DNA of 62,827 nt from Candidatus Helicobacter avicola (GTDB lineage Bacteria; Campylobacterota; Campylobacteria; Campylobacterales; Helicobacteraceae), in NCBI GenBank assembly GCA_019112865.1, contig DXIN01000032.1:1-62827 (forward strand), read 5' to 3'. The notes under the pieces were generated by a model. It was not told the origin of the DNA. It did no database searches and was given only the letters and a program-made list of their open reading frames with translations. This document shows positions 49,347-59,390 of the stretch, piece by piece. Each line of letters starts with the position of its first letter. The first letter of the stretch is position 1. The position numbers were made by a program, and so were the translations under genes.

Positions 49347-50426
49347 TTAGCGAGGCTGTATGTCTTTGTTATCCGCAAGATTCTCACGCTGCACTTTGTC
49401 CAAAAATGCGATGAGCGATTGTGCGGCTTGTAGGTAGGCTTTGGCACTTTGGCTTTGGGGTTCAAAAAACACGATGGGCTTGCCGCTATCCCCGCCCTCG
49501 CGCACTTTTGGCTCTAGGGGGATATGGGCGATTGTGGTGGTGGCGTATTGTGTTGCGATGGCTTGGCTTGTGCCTTTGCCAAAGATATCATACTCCTGCC
49601 CACAGCCCGGACAGATGAAGCCACTCATATTTTCAATAATCCCTGCGATTGGGATATTTAGCTTGCTAAACATATCAAGGCTTCGCGCACTATCATCAAG
49701 GCTCACCTTTTGGGGTGTGGTTACGACTACTCCAGCACTCACAGGCACGCTTTGGGCGAGCGTGAGCTGCGCATCGCCCGTGCCCGGTGGCATATCGATG
49801 ATGAGCACATCAAGCTCACTCCATAGCACATCGGTAAGCATTTGCTCAATCGCACGCATTACCATAGGACCGCGCCATATGAGGCTCTGCCCCTCATCAT
49901 AGAGCACACCTATGCTCATCATCTCCACGCCATAGGCTTTGAGCGGGATTACTTTTTTCTTAGATTCATCTACCATCGCTTTGTTGGCGTGTAGTCCTAG
50001 CATACGCGGGATATTTGGTCCATAAATATCCGCATCTAGTAGTCCCACGCGCTTGCCCTCTTGGGCTAGGGCGATAGCGAGGTTGGTGCTCGTAGTGGAT
50101 TTGCCCACGCCACCTTTGCCCGAGCTCACCATCACAAAGGACTTGATTTGGGGTGCGAGATTTTTAGTCTTAGGTGTAGGTTTGGGAGCAGGCTTAGGCG
50201 TGGAGATATTGATACTTACCTCTTCTATGCCTGCGTTTTTTAGCGCGAGTTTCACGGCATTGCCAAGTTGGGCGAGAATCTCATCGGAGCTTGAGGGGAT
50301 AGCGATATCTACGCGCGGAGGCGTGCAGCTCGTATCCACTCCTTTGAGAAAGCCAAAGCTCACAATGTCTTTTTGAAAATTAGGATAAATCACGCCCTTA
50401 AGCGCGTTGGTGATAGTTTCTTGCAT
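49347..50426 (-). CDS. mrp: Mrp/ApbC P-loop iron-sulfur carrier
   Basis: The 359-residue protein has an N-terminal MIP18-like domain (1-90), a Pro/Lys-rich linker, then the deviant Walker [11 protein letters not shown] and a CPGC motif ([13 protein letters not shown]) that binds the bridging Fe-S cluster. It delivers Fe-S clusters to target enzymes. doxX lies 9 bp upstream on the same strand. Confidence 0.93.
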   Translation of the reverse strand: MQETITNALKGVIYPNFQKDIVSFGFLKGVDTSCTPPRVDIAIPSSSDEILAQLGNAVKLALKNAGIEEVSINISTPKPAPKPTPKTKNLAPQIKSFVMVSSGKGGVGKSTTSTNLAIALAQEGKRVGLLDADIYGPNIPRMLGLHANKAMVDESKKKVIPLKAYGVEMMSIGVLYDEGQSLIWRGPMVMRAIEQMLTDVLWSELDVLIIDMPPGTGDAQLTLAQSVPVSAGVVVTTPQKVSLDDSARSLDMFSKLNIPIAGIIENMSGFICPGCGQEYDIFGKGTSQAIATQYATTTIAHIPLEPKVREGGDSGKPIVFFEPQSQSAKAYLQAAQSLIAFLDKVQRENLADNKDIQPR

Positions 50427-50435
50427 TGCAATCCT

Positions 50436-50834
50436 TTAGTATTTTTTGAGGAAAAGCCCTATGCCATATCGCCCGCCACCCATAAAGAAAAGCGCAAGGC
50501 AGGGCAAAATATACAATAACTGATGCTCGATAATCCAGCCACCTGTGTCATCAAGCCCAAAAATACTGAATCCAAACAAGCTATAAATCGCTACAAGCAT
50601 GGTAAAAATCTCCACAAGTGCCGCGATACGCACCTGATAGCCGATGAGGATTAAAAGTGGCGCGAGGACTTCACCCACATACACGCCATACGCCATAAAA
50701 GTCGGCAAGCCCTTAGATTCTAAAAGCCCGCTGACACCATCGATACCATACTGCAATTTAAAAATCCCATGAAAGAGCATAAGTCCGCCCACACACAGAC
50801 GCAAAATAAGTTTGCCTAAGTCTTGAGTAACCAT
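50436..50834 (-). CDS. DoxX family membrane protein
   Basis: The 132-residue protein has four hydrophobic segments and the N-terminal LGKLILRLCVGGLMLFHG with a GL..K-type motif, as in DoxX/MauE-like proteins. The role in Helicobacter is unknown. It lies 9 bp before mrp and is probably co-transcribed. Confidence 0.85.
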   Translation of the reverse strand: MVTQDLGKLILRLCVGGLMLFHGIFKLQYGIDGVSGLLESKGLPTFMAYGVYVGEVLAPLLILIGYQVRIAALVEIFTMLVAIYSLFGFSIFGLDDTGGWIIEHQLLYILPCLALFFMGGGRYGIGLFLKKY

Positions 50835-50948
50835 ACAAAATCCTTTGTCATTAGAGAATCTAAACTTGGGATTATAAAAAATCTTGTTTAATATTTTGGT
50901 ATATCTCTACTTTTTTCGTAATCACTCCCACAAGGGATAGATTTTAGG

Positions 50949-51022
50949 CAGTGTATGCACGCGTAAGCACAGACGAACAGAGACTCACTCCAGCTAAGCG
51001 TAACAATTTGCCACAAGCAAAT
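50949..51022 (-). repeat. dispersed palindromic repeat, copy C (diverged)
   Basis: Read on the minus strand, it follows the same order as copy A: TTTGCTTGTGGCAAA dyad, TTGTTACGCT, GGAGTGAGTCTC, TCGTCTGTGCTTACGCG, then CATACAC. It lies in the doxX-ogt spacer, about 30 kb from copies A and B. Confidence 0.6.
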
Positions 51023-51039
51023 TAACACAAGAATAGAAT

Positions 51040-51588
51040 CTACAAAGTCTTATCAAAGTAATACAAACGTTTGAGATTTGCCCTTTCAAGCTCTAGCAGA
51101 GCAATCTTTTTCTCTATCCCTCCTGTATAACCTGTGAGATTGCCATTTGCTCCAATCACACGATGACAAGGGATAATAATGCCAATGGGATTTCGCCCTA
51201 CCGCTCCACCAATAGCTTGGGCTGCCATCTTTTCTTTGTGTGTGATTTTCGCTACTTCCTTGGCAAGCTCTCCATAGGTGCAGACCTCTCCATAGGGAAT
51301 TTGTATAAGTAGATTCCATACAATTTTTGCAAAGCCACTCCCACTAGGCTCCAAAGGAATTTCATCTATGCTTGGCTTCTTACCGCCAAAATACCGCTCT
51401 AGCCACTCCTTAGTCTGTCGCAAAATGGGTTCATCGCTTTTTTCTTGAATCTCTTGTGTGCGAATCTCATCATAAAATCGCTGTGTGTCAGCCTGCTCTC
51501 TCAAAAACCACAGCCCAATAAGTCTATTATCTCTGCTTGCAAGCCCTATCTCTCCCAAGAAACCCCGATAAACGCTCGTATATATCAT
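51040..51588 (-). CDS. ogt: methylated-DNA-protein cysteine methyltransferase
   Basis: The 182-residue repair protein removes alkyl groups from O6-alkylguanine to the Cys of IIIPCHRVIG. An N-terminal RNase-H-like domain precedes the helix-turn-helix DNA-binding segment (YGEVCTYGELAKEVAK). The active-site block is complete. Confidence 0.93.
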   Translation of the reverse strand: MIYTSVYRGFLGEIGLASRDNRLIGLWFLREQADTQRFYDEIRTQEIQEKSDEPILRQTKEWLERYFGGKKPSIDEIPLEPSGSGFAKIVWNLLIQIPYGEVCTYGELAKEVAKITHKEKMAAQAIGGAVGRNPIGIIIPCHRVIGANGNLTGYTGGIEKKIALLELERANLKRLYYFDKTL

Positions 51589-51722
51589 CGCTCCAATCCC
51601 ACCAAAATCTCGCTTTTAGCTCCCCATTGGCTATGACGTTTTTAAAGATTCTCTCTAGCATCGCCACATCATACAGCCATTTATGCCCATATATTTATTT
51701 TTATCGTTGTGAGGCATTGGGT

Positions 51723-52469
51723 TTAAAACACCACACCAAAAATGACTGAAGCACGCCAATATGGGACTTGAAAATCTTTTGCTCGGAGGTGTGTTTGTAA
51801 TGCGGGTTGCTCGGGATCCCTTAAGGTGCTATTGAGATCTCCCATAATGAAGCGTAGTCCCGCACTAAAGGTATTTCGCATACGTATCCCAACTCCTGCA
51901 CCATAGATGATGCCCTGATAGGTGTTAGTAAGCGACCAGTCATTTTCTGTGGCACTTTTGTAAAACACATCTTTGATAGAATGGTAGGCATAGCCACCCA
52001 TAGCTTGTATATAAAAGGACTTCATTTGCAAGCCAATGACTACTGGCACCTGCACACCCCAACCATTAAAGCCCATTTCGCCTAGGAGTTTAGTGCCACC
52101 GGGCAAATCGGTGGGTGAGGTAGCAAATGCGTTGCTATCACCCTTTTGTCTGATATAAATAGGCACGGTAATCTCCACACCCACATAGGGATACACGCCA
52201 CGCATACTAGAGACAGACATTATGTAAGTAGAATACCCAATATCTGCTGAATGCAAGAAACTCTCTCCGAGTTTAGAGTATGAGTAGCCTAGCATTCCTT
52301 CATTATAGAGAATCCAGCGTGTGGTGCCATCGCTGCTTGCTCGCACTACGCGTCCTGCACCGAAGTTTGAGAGTAAGGAACTTTCATAACTCTTATATGA
52401 TGAGAATGCGTTTGTCGCACCAAACACCACCGACAATCCAATAAGTAATAACATCATTATCAATCGCAT
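51723..52469 (-). CDS. outer membrane beta-barrel protein
   Basis: The 248-residue protein has a signal peptide (about 1-17) and alternating beta-strand sequence, ending in WRASVIFGVVF with a terminal Phe as expected for BAM substrates. Patterns such as GYAYHSIKDVFYKS resemble the small outer membrane proteins of Helicobacter. No specific family name can be given. Confidence 0.75.
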   Translation of the reverse strand: MRLIMMLLLIGLSVVFGATNAFSSYKSYESSLLSNFGAGRVVRASSDGTTRWILYNEGMLGYSYSKLGESFLHSADIGYSTYIMSVSSMRGVYPYVGVEITVPIYIRQKGDSNAFATSPTDLPGGTKLLGEMGFNGWGVQVPVVIGLQMKSFYIQAMGGYAYHSIKDVFYKSATENDWSLTNTYQGIIYGAGVGIRMRNTFSAGLRFIMGDLNSTLRDPEQPALQTHLRAKDFQVPYWRASVIFGVVF

Positions 52470-52565
52470 AATCTAACTCCTTCGTGTTGGTTTGTGAATC
52501 TAGTCGCATTATAGCCACAAAAAACCACATTTGACTTAAGCCTATTCTCCATATCGTATAAAAAA

Positions 52566-52574
52566 TGTTATAAT
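52566..52574 (+). promoter_or_regulatory. lptF/G promoter, extended -10
   Basis: TGTTATAAT is a perfect extended -10 element 61 bp upstream of the permease ATG, in the divergent spacer after the outer membrane protein gene. Confidence 0.55.
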
Positions 52575-52635
52575 GTAATCTAGTGTTTCATACGATTAAT
52601 CGCACAATTTGCCCACAAAGGATTTTTAAGAAAAG

Positions 52636-53712
52636 ATGTTTTTTCGCTTTATTGTTACCTACTATCTCAAATATTTTTTTATCATTTTTATCGCTTTAGA
52701 GCTGTTTTTTGTGGCGATTGATACTTTGAAGTATGTCGATGATTTGCCAGATTCTGCCAACCTCTTTATCCTTTTTTTATTTTATGATAGCGTGTATGCG
52801 ATGAGTTATACCCTACCTATTTCACTTGTGCTTAGCTCGATTATGTTTTTTATCACTTTTTTAAAAAGCAACCAGCTCACCGCACTTTTGGCATTGGGCT
52901 ACTCACGATTACAGATTCTAAAGCCTGTGGTTTTTGTAGCAAGCTTTATCACTTGCCTGCACATTGGGTTAGATTGCACTTCCTTTGCCTATGCACAAGA
53001 GAGTGCAGAATCTATCGTAAGCAATCAGGCTGTGTTAAATACGCGTCAAGATGTGTTGTTGAAATTTGACAACAAATACATCTTTATGGGCAAGATTTAT
53101 CCGCTAGAAAACGGCGGAGCAAAAGCCGAGCATATTAAGATTTTTGAGCTAGAAAATCGTGAGTTACGCAGTTATTATGAGGCAAAGAGTGCAGTTTTTG
53201 CCAATGGTGCTTGGCGTCTTAGCGAGGTGGCTTATCTCATAATTGAAAACAAACTTGAGTTGGGTAAGACTGCATTGGTTAAGACAGAGTTACCACAGCT
53301 AGAGGTGCTCAAAGGTTTTCGTCCAAAAGTGCTTGACACTTTTTCCCAAGACAAGCCCACGGTTTCCATACTTGATGCGATTGATACGCTTTTTATTTCT
53401 TTTGAGCAAGGCACCAATACCACAAAGATGCGCGCTATTTTGTATGCGCTTGTGATTGTGCCATTTTTTGTGCCACTTAGTATTTTTATCATCGTAGCCT
53501 TTATCCCATCACTTGCCCGCTATGGTAATCTCGCGCTTATCAGCTTTGCGTGTGTAGTGGGTGCGTTGGTAATATGGGGATTGTTTTTTTCGTTTTCAGA
53601 ACTTAGTATTAGTGGAATCTTGCAGCCAGAGCTTGGAGTGTTGTTACCATTTTTGATATTGTTTGGCGTGAGTATGTATTTTTTGCGCAAAATTAACACA
53701 AAGTTTATTTAA
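52636..53712 (+). CDS. LptF/LptG-family LPS export permease
   Basis: The 358-residue YjgP/YjgQ-family protein has three N-terminal membrane segments with the AYTLPISLVLS-like block (SYTLPISLVLSSIMF), a periplasmic beta-jellyroll domain (about 110-250) and three C-terminal segments. It pulls lipopolysaccharide from the inner membrane onto the Lpt bridge. Sequence alone does not tell LptF from LptG here. Confidence 0.87.
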   Translation: MFFRFIVTYYLKYFFIIFIALELFFVAIDTLKYVDDLPDSANLFILFLFYDSVYAMSYTLPISLVLSSIMFFITFLKSNQLTALLALGYSRLQILKPVVFVASFITCLHIGLDCTSFAYAQESAESIVSNQAVLNTRQDVLLKFDNKYIFMGKIYPLENGGAKAEHIKIFELENRELRSYYEAKSAVFANGAWRLSEVAYLIIENKLELGKTALVKTELPQLEVLKGFRPKVLDTFSQDKPTVSILDAIDTLFISFEQGTNTTKMRAILYALVIVPFFVPLSIFIIVAFIPSLARYGNLALISFACVVGALVIWGLFFSFSELSISGILQPELGVLLPFLILFGVSMYFLRKINTKFI

Positions 53713-53787
53713 ATTCAAACTTTTTATATTTTTTTTACTCAAAACAAGGCATAATGAAAGAAATTTCAAAAATTGCGAGGTAGTCTA

Positions 53788-54510
53788 ATGGAAGAGCATG
53801 TCAATATAGCAGAGAGGGTTTTTACCTTTGTGGGGACATTGTATCCGCATTCCTTGGAGGGTGTTTTGTCTCATCACGATTTTGTGGTGGCAGCCTGCAC
53901 CATTTTGGTAGCCTTTGTGTTGCTTATTTGTGCATCATTTGCTACTAGCAGAATGCAGCTTGTGCCTAGTGGTATGCAAAATATCTTTGAAACTCTTATT
54001 AGTGGTGTTATTGGCTTTGCTAAGGATATTGTGGGCGAGGAGGTTGCGCGCAAATATTTTCCGCTTGCAGCAACCATCGGTCTGATTGTTTTGGCAGCTA
54101 ACCTCATAGGGATTATTCCGGGCTTTGAAGCACCTTCATCAAGCCTAAGCTTTACGCTTGTGTTGGCACTTGTGGTGTTTGTTTATTATCATTTTGAAGG
54201 TATTAGGGCACAGGGTGTGGTGCGGTATTTTAAGCATTTTGCTGGACCTGTATGGTGGCTTGTCCCACTTATGCTACCTGTGGAGATTATTTCACATTTT
54301 TCGCGTATTATCTCGCTTTCATTCCGTTTGTTTGGAAATATCAAGGGTGATGATATGTTCTTACTCATTATGCTCGTGCTTGTGCCTTGGGTGGTGCCTG
54401 TCTTACCTTTTGCGATTTTGACATTTATGGCATTTTTACAAGCATTTGTGTTTATGATTCTCACATATGTCTATTTACATGGGGCTGTCGTGGTAGATTC
54501 TGACCATTAA
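53788..54510 (+). CDS. atpB: ATP synthase F0 subunit a
   Basis: The 240-residue membrane subunit forms the proton half-channels. The essential Arg lies in [15 protein letters not shown], followed by the last helices ([24 protein letters not shown]). I choose the ATG at 53788 (GAGG upstream) over the in-frame TTG at 53773. As in other Campylobacterota it is away from the main atp operon. Confidence 0.94.
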   Translation: MEEHVNIAERVFTFVGTLYPHSLEGVLSHHDFVVAACTILVAFVLLICASFATSRMQLVPSGMQNIFETLISGVIGFAKDIVGEEVARKYFPLAATIGLIVLAANLIGIIPGFEAPSSSLSFTLVLALVVFVYYHFEGIRAQGVVRYFKHFAGPVWWLVPLMLPVEIISHFSRIISLSFRLFGNIKGDDMFLLIMLVLVPWVVPVLPFAILTFMAFLQAFVFMILTYVYLHGAVVVDSDH

Positions 54511-54524
54511 AGGTCTTTTCTGCC

Positions 54525-55070
54525 TTGAAGTCCTATCTTATCACTCCCGAGGTTACTTCCTCATATTTTGAATCTCTTCCTTTGATTTTTCACTCTTTTC
54601 GTCCCGATTATGCGATGTATCGTAGTAGCAATAGAGCATTTGCTAGAGAGTTCGCAGCTCTTTGTCATACACATAACATCGTTTGTTTTTTAAATTCACA
54701 GGGTTTTGGTGATGAGATGCTAGATTCATTGTTGCCGTATTTTGATGGTGTTCATCTCAAGAGCAGCGCGTTTTCGCTCATCTCATCTTTTAGTGTGCAT
54801 TGTGCAGTGGGCTTTAGCGCGCATACTCCACAGGAGGTGCGAGAGGCTCTGTGCAATGGTGCAAACTATGCTATGCTAAGCCCTATTTTTTCTACACCAC
54901 ACAAGGGCACTCCTATCGGGATAGAATCTCTGCGCGCATTAGATTCACAAACTCGCGCGCGGACATTTGGGCTTGGCGGGATCGATACACCGCAGAAAGT
55001 CGCGCAGCTCGCACAGATTGAGAATCTTTATGGGTTTGCGTCGATTCGGTATTTTTTGGGCGGAGCATAG
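54525..55070 (+). CDS. ThiE/TenI-like thiamine phosphate synthase family protein
   Basis: The 181-residue TIM-barrel protein is of ThiE type: FDGVHLKSSAF, GFSAHTPQEV, AMLSPIFSTPHKGTPIG and FGLGGID correspond to known ThiE blocks. However, the QLREK motif reads MYRSS and the INDR motif reads FLNSQ, and it is shorter than usual. It may therefore have lost ThiE activity or be a divergent version. The start is TTG 54525, close after atpB. Confidence 0.65.
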   Translation: MKSYLITPEVTSSYFESLPLIFHSFRPDYAMYRSSNRAFAREFAALCHTHNIVCFLNSQGFGDEMLDSLLPYFDGVHLKSSAFSLISSFSVHCAVGFSAHTPQEVREALCNGANYAMLSPIFSTPHKGTPIGIESLRALDSQTRARTFGLGGIDTPQKVAQLAQIENLYGFASIRYFLGGA

Positions 55071-55131
55071 GCGTGTTTTATTACAAGTTTTGCTACAATG
55101 TGCGCATTAAACATAGAATCTAAGGAAGGGT

Positions 55132-56421
55132 ATGAAGCATTTTTGGAATTCTATATTTTTCAAAATTACACTTTTGTTTTGTGCAGCATTGCTTGGGTTT
55201 TTTGCACTTTCATACTTTTTTATCAAAGACAAGATTGAAGAAGATCAACGTGTCAATGCTATCAAATACAATCAAATTGTGATGACAATCAATGAAATTG
55301 GACGTTTTGGCGGTGGTGGCGATGTCGTCAAAAAATACCTGCATGACCTAGGTTTCCTTGAGGTGCAAGAAAGCGCAAAGGAACAACTGCGTGAGGAGGA
55401 CAAAATCCCAGAGGGTTTTGTAGGCACAATCGCCAAAATCCGCAATACCAAAAATGGCATTTATATTTTGCTTGAGGACAATAAAGAGGCGATTTTGTAT
55501 AAAGACAGCACACAAAGCTCGTATGATCGTTTTTATTTTATCACGCTTGCGGGGATTTTGATGCTTACCTTTATCTATGCACTTTTGCTCAAAGCCCTTA
55601 TTCCGCTCAATACCTTGCGTTCCCAGATTGCTAATATCAATTCTATGCAGACGGACTATATACGCACCAAACGCAATCCTAGAGATGAAATTGAGCTTTT
55701 GGCAAACGAATTTTATAAGTTTTCTAACAAGGTCAAGGCACTCAATGAATCTCGACTTTTGTTTTTGCGCTCCATTATGCACGAGCTCAAAACTCCAATC
55801 ACCAAGGGACGTATCACTGCTGAAATGGTTGAGAATTCCCAGCAAAAAGATCGCCTTTGTTCGGCGTTTAGTCGCCTAAATGAGCTTATTTCGGAGTTTG
55901 CCAAGATTGAGCAGCTTGTCTCGCGTATGTATGCAATCAAAAAGAGTGAATTTGTGCTAGAAGATTTGATTGAGCAGACGCAAAATATGCTACTTATAGA
56001 TTCTAATGCACCAAACCCTATCACTTTGCAATCTCCCTACGCGCTGATTAAAGCAGATTTTGAACTTTTTGCTATCGCAGTAAAAAATATGCTTGATAAT
56101 GCCATAAAATATGGTGATGATGGCAAGGTGTGTGTCTATACACAAGGTGATAGTTTGTGTGTAGAAAATCTCGGCAGTCCGCTCAAATTTGGACTGAATG
56201 AATATTTTAAGCCATATTTTCGAGATTCTAAGAAGAATATCCAAGGGCTTGGGCTTGGTATGTATATCATCAAAAATATTTTAGATAATCAAAATTTTAG
56301 GTTAAAATATACCTATGAAAATGGTAAAAATATTTTTATTATCAAGGGTTGTGTGGTCGAGAATTTTTGTGATCTCAAAAACCGCCCTGCAAAGCCAGAG
56401 CTTCATTCAGATAAGCTCTAA
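55132..56421 (+). CDS. arsS: ArsS-family sensor histidine kinase
   Basis: The 429-residue kinase has membrane segments at about 8-28 and 140-160 enclosing a periplasmic sensor, then a HAMP-like linker, the H-box [12 protein letters not shown], a short N-box ([14 protein letters not shown]) and [11 protein letters not shown]. ArsS of H. pylori (HP0165) senses acid and precedes hemB as here. Its regulator ArsR usually sits just upstream, but a ThiE-like gene takes that place in this window. Confidence 0.85.
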   Translation: MKHFWNSIFFKITLLFCAALLGFFALSYFFIKDKIEEDQRVNAIKYNQIVMTINEIGRFGGGGDVVKKYLHDLGFLEVQESAKEQLREEDKIPEGFVGTIAKIRNTKNGIYILLEDNKEAILYKDSTQSSYDRFYFITLAGILMLTFIYALLLKALIPLNTLRSQIANINSMQTDYIRTKRNPRDEIELLANEFYKFSNKVKALNESRLLFLRSIMHELKTPITKGRITAEMVENSQQKDRLCSAFSRLNELISEFAKIEQLVSRMYAIKKSEFVLEDLIEQTQNMLLIDSNAPNPITLQSPYALIKADFELFAIAVKNMLDNAIKYGDDGKVCVYTQGDSLCVENLGSPLKFGLNEYFKPYFRDSKKNIQGLGLGMYIIKNILDNQNFRLKYTYENGKNIFIIKGCVVENFCDLKNRPAKPELHSDKL

Positions 56422-56435
56422 AACAAGGAGGGAGT

Positions 56436-57419
56436 ATGTTTAAACGACTAAGGCGCACGCGACTAAACGCGCATTTGCGTAATCTCGTGCGTGAGCATAG
56501 CGTGAATATCAAGGATTTTATCTATCCGCTTTTTGTGGTGGAGGGTAGTGGAGTAAAACGCGAGGTTGCGTCCTTACCGGGTGTGTTTCAGATGAGCATT
56601 GATGAGGTGCTAAGAGAAATTGAGAATCTTAGCAAGCTTGGAATCTATCATATTATCCTTTTTGGTATCCCAGAGCATAAAGACGCGTGCGGAAGTGAGG
56701 CACTAAGCGATCAGGGTATCATCGCTAAAGCCTTGCGTGCGATTAAACAAAGCGCACCGCAGATGTTTGTGAGTGTGGATTTGTGCTTTTGTGAATACAC
56801 AGATCATGGGCATTGTGGGATTTTGGATAAAAATGGCATCGTGGATAATGATGCGACTTTAGAAATCCTTGTGCAACAAGCTATCGTGCTATGCGTGAGT
56901 GGTGCAGATATGATCGCACCTAGTGGTATGATGGACGGGTGCGTGGGAGCATTGCGCTATGGACTGGATAAGGCTGGATTCTCACATATACCGATAATGG
57001 CATATTCTACAAAATTTGCAAGCGCGTATTATGGACCATTTCGTGATGTCGCACAATCTGCTCCAAGTTTTGGGGATCGCAAAACTTATCAGCAAGACCC
57101 AGCAAACAGGCGAGAAGCAATACTAGAGAGCCTTAATGATGAGGGAGAGGGTGCGGATATTTTGATGGTAAAACCTGCGTTGGCATATCTTGATGTGGTG
57201 CGTGATATACGGGAGCGCACATTACTGCCATTAGCAGTGTATAATGTGAGTGGCGAATACGCAATGCTCAAAATGGCACAAAAAGCTGGGGCGATCGACT
57301 ATCCCAAGGTGCTTATGGAAACAATGCTTTGCTTTAAACGCGCTGGTGCAGATATTATCATCTCCTACCACGCAAAAGAAGTTGCAGAGCTTTTGCAAGA
57401 GCAAGCAAATCTATCCTAG
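56436..57419 (+). CDS. hemB: delta-aminolevulinic acid dehydratase HemB
   Basis: The 327-residue enzyme condenses two 5-aminolevulinate molecules to porphobilinogen in heme synthesis. It has the zinc-type cysteine motif [14 protein letters not shown], the two Schiff-base lysines (MAYSTKFAS and [10 protein letters not shown]), and the C-terminal YNVSGEYAM. It is 14 bp after arsS with AAGGAGG before the ATG. Confidence 0.95.
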   Translation: MFKRLRRTRLNAHLRNLVREHSVNIKDFIYPLFVVEGSGVKREVASLPGVFQMSIDEVLREIENLSKLGIYHIILFGIPEHKDACGSEALSDQGIIAKALRAIKQSAPQMFVSVDLCFCEYTDHGHCGILDKNGIVDNDATLEILVQQAIVLCVSGADMIAPSGMMDGCVGALRYGLDKAGFSHIPIMAYSTKFASAYYGPFRDVAQSAPSFGDRKTYQQDPANRREAILESLNDEGEGADILMVKPALAYLDVVRDIRERTLLPLAVYNVSGEYAMLKMAQKAGAIDYPKVLMETMLCFKRAGADIIISYHAKEVAELLQEQANLS

Positions 57420-57430
57420 AGGAGTAGTGT

Positions 57431-58111
57431 ATGAAACAAGCAATATTTGGTATCGTGGTGGTAGCGGTAGTGTGCGCGGTATTTGTGCTAAGCCAATCTA
57501 AGCTTGATGAATCCAGTGTGGCTCACTCGCCCACAGAAACAACAACAGAATCCAACGCACAATCTCACAAAGAATCTAACGAGGAGGGAGTGCAGGAGCA
57601 AGATTCTATCCAGCCACGCGAAACTGCTTTAGAATCTAGCTCCACCCCTAATGTAGAATCTCCCAAGCACTCCTCGAACGCCACTTTAGATTCTAAGCCC
57701 AGCACCACGCAAGATTTAGAATCTAACCAAAGCGCAAAGACTTTTGTCGTATGTGCGGATAATGCAGTAGTGTATGATGATAGTGGGCGGCACATCATCG
57801 GAAGTGCGCTCAAGGGATTGAAGGGCGAGGAAGTGAGGCGAGTTGGCGATAAAGTCGTGTTGCAAATCAAAGGCTACCATAGAGGCACGCAGACTCTCTA
57901 CGCAGATTCTGTATTTGGTGATCCTATGCTTGAATTACATGGGTTAGATTCTCAAATGTCGCTAGAAGTGGCGATTGCCCAAAAGGACTTATCCGAAAAC
58001 GCCAACAAGCCCTGTGAGATGCAAGAGCCACAATCCCAGCACACACAATCTCAAACACCCAACTTCCAAGATTCACAACACAAGCGAGTGCAAAGCTATG
58101 GAAGTATCTAA
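57431..58111 (+). CDS. membrane-anchored protein with Ser/Glu-rich linker and SH3-like domain
   Basis: The 226-residue protein has a signal anchor (about 4-21). Residues 25-95 are dominated by ES, DS, ESK and ESN and are encoded by closely spaced AGAATCT/AGATTCT 7-mers. A small domain (about 98-155, TFVVCADNAVVYDDSG then VGDKVVLQIKG) resembles a bacterial SH3 fold, and a Gln/His-rich tail follows. The family is unrecognised. It starts 11 bp after hemB. Confidence 0.6.
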   Translation: MKQAIFGIVVVAVVCAVFVLSQSKLDESSVAHSPTETTTESNAQSHKESNEEGVQEQDSIQPRETALESSSTPNVESPKHSSNATLDSKPSTTQDLESNQSAKTFVVCADNAVVYDDSGRHIIGSALKGLKGEEVRRVGDKVVLQIKGYHRGTQTLYADSVFGDPMLELHGLDSQMSLEVAIAQKDLSENANKPCEMQEPQSQHTQSQTPNFQDSQHKRVQSYGSI

Positions 58112-58580
58112 GTCAAAACTTGCGAATTATCATTTTAGTCGATTGAAACGTTTTATGATTAAATGGGAGACAAGATCACTTGGTGCGGACATAGACAGGC
58201 TTATTGCGATTTTGCCTTGTGTGATTTATGCGGACAAAGCTAAAATTGATATTTTGCTCTCTCGCACTCAAGATGCGCTCAAAAAATATCTCAAACAAAA
58301 TGCTTATGCCCTGCCTAGAATCCTCGATAGAGTGGTGATGCGGTTGCTCAAATACAAGGACGAGGAGAAATACTACCTCCAAGATCGCTCTAAAGTCTTT
58401 GATATCGTGCTACAAAATATCCAGCTTTATGGCGTGGTGATTGATATTTTTGATGACCCAATGTTTGAACACCTGCTTGAAGCGTTTGATGAACGCATAA
58501 AAGAGGGCTATGATAGAGAATACACGCTCAATGCCGATGGGCAGAGAATGCTTTCGTTTCAAGAAAAATATAGCGTTTAA
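58098..58580 (+). CDS. conserved-looking soluble protein of unknown function
   Basis: The 160-residue helical, Lys/Asp-rich protein has no signal peptide. I use the ATG at 58098, which overlaps the end of the preceding gene by 14 bp; longer versions would begin in the Pro/Ser/Thr-rich stretch of the overlap. Blocks such as DRLIAILPCVIYADKAKI and RILDRVVMRLLKYKDEEKYY look structured. Its stop overlaps the convergent outer membrane protein gene by 4 bp. Confidence 0.6.
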   Translation: MEVSKSKLANYHFSRLKRFMIKWETRSLGADIDRLIAILPCVIYADKAKIDILLSRTQDALKKYLKQNAYALPRILDRVVMRLLKYKDEEKYYLQDRSKVFDIVLQNIQLYGVVIDIFDDPMFEHLLEAFDERIKEGYDREYTLNADGQRMLSFQEKYSV

Positions 58581-59212
58581 AAAAAGAGATTGTAGGTGAT
58601 GAGAATCTGCGTGTTTTGTAGCACGCGAGCTCCACCGCTTGAGAGTTGTGCATTTTGGGAATTTGCCCAAAGTGTGTTGGCAAATGGCAAGCCAACTGCA
58701 GCAAGATTAAAATCATCTAAAAACGCCTGTCGCAAGACAATATGGAGTTTGTGAAAATGGTTAATGCTAATCGTAACACCAAGCTTATTGACACGATTAC
58801 CATAATAAAACCTTCCACCCCAATTATAGGAATGGTCTTCGTTGTAGATTCCGTCATTGTAAGCTTTTGTCTTACCACCTGCGCGGTATTGTGTGATTTC
58901 TAGGCTTGTGCCAAAGAAGAGATTTATCGAAGTGTGCTTGAATGGGTGAAATTCATAATACACGCGGTATTCCGCTCCAGCACGCCATAGGGCGGTGTCT
59001 ATTTCATTTTCTTCAAATGTTTTGTTATTGAGTTCTAGCTCGGAATAGCCTGACGCAGAGAAGCCACCTCCTTGCACACCAAAGCTGTCTTTGGGTATTT
59101 CAAGCTCTGAAGTAGAGGCAGGGGGGGGGGTAATAGTGATATTAGCAGCTTGCACCAATGCAATACACACAAACACACAACCAAACGCTAAGCGCATACC
59201 CCACAACCCCAT
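58577..59212 (-). CDS. outer membrane beta-barrel protein with C10 tract, phase-variable candidate
   Basis: The 211-residue protein has a signal peptide (cut near VQA-ANI). A run of ten C codes TPPP just after the cleavage site. The rest is beta-strand rich and ends TYNLFF with terminal Phe, a typical barrel end. With ten C the frame is open, so the gene is ON in this sequence; one C more or less would end translation early. The start could also be the ATG at 59197, which gives a cleaner signal peptide (MRLAFGCVFVCIALVQA). Confidence 0.75.
   Translation of the reverse strand: MGLWGMRLAFGCVFVCIALVQAANITITPPPASTSELEIPKDSFGVQGGGFSASGYSELELNNKTFEENEIDTALWRAGAEYRVYYEFHPFKHTSINLFFGTSLEITQYRAGGKTKAYNDGIYNEDHSYNWGGRFYYGNRVNKLGVTISINHFHKLHIVLRQAFLDDFNLAAVGLPFANTLWANSQNAQLSSGGARVLQNTQILITYNLFF
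59121..59130. repeat. homopolymer G10/C10 tract in the outer membrane protein gene
   Basis: Ten G on the plus strand (C on the coding strand) lie within codons about 26-30 of the outer membrane protein. Tracts of this length slip readily in Helicobacter and Campylobacter and are their standard phase-variation device. Confidence 0.85.
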
Positions 59213-59325
59213 AGAATCTAAAATCGCAAAGCTTTATTATATCTAAAATCTCTTAAGCTTTGCTATGTGTGGAAAATCGGCGATAGAGAGCGAGGATTTG
59301 AGAGAGGTTTGTGAATCACAAAAAA

Positions 59326-59350
59326 TACAAAACACAATATGTGTTTTGTA
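59326..59350. promoter_or_regulatory. perfect 25-bp palindrome upstream of metY
   Basis: TACAAAACACA-ATA-TGTGTTTTGTA has perfect 11-bp arms. Its core is the same as the 17-bp site at 59391 and the site upstream of metN. It could be an auxiliary operator about 62 bp upstream of the promoter-proximal one. Confidence 0.6.
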
Positions 59351-59390
59351 AAAATGTAACACTTTGATAAAAATAAATGTAATTTTATTA

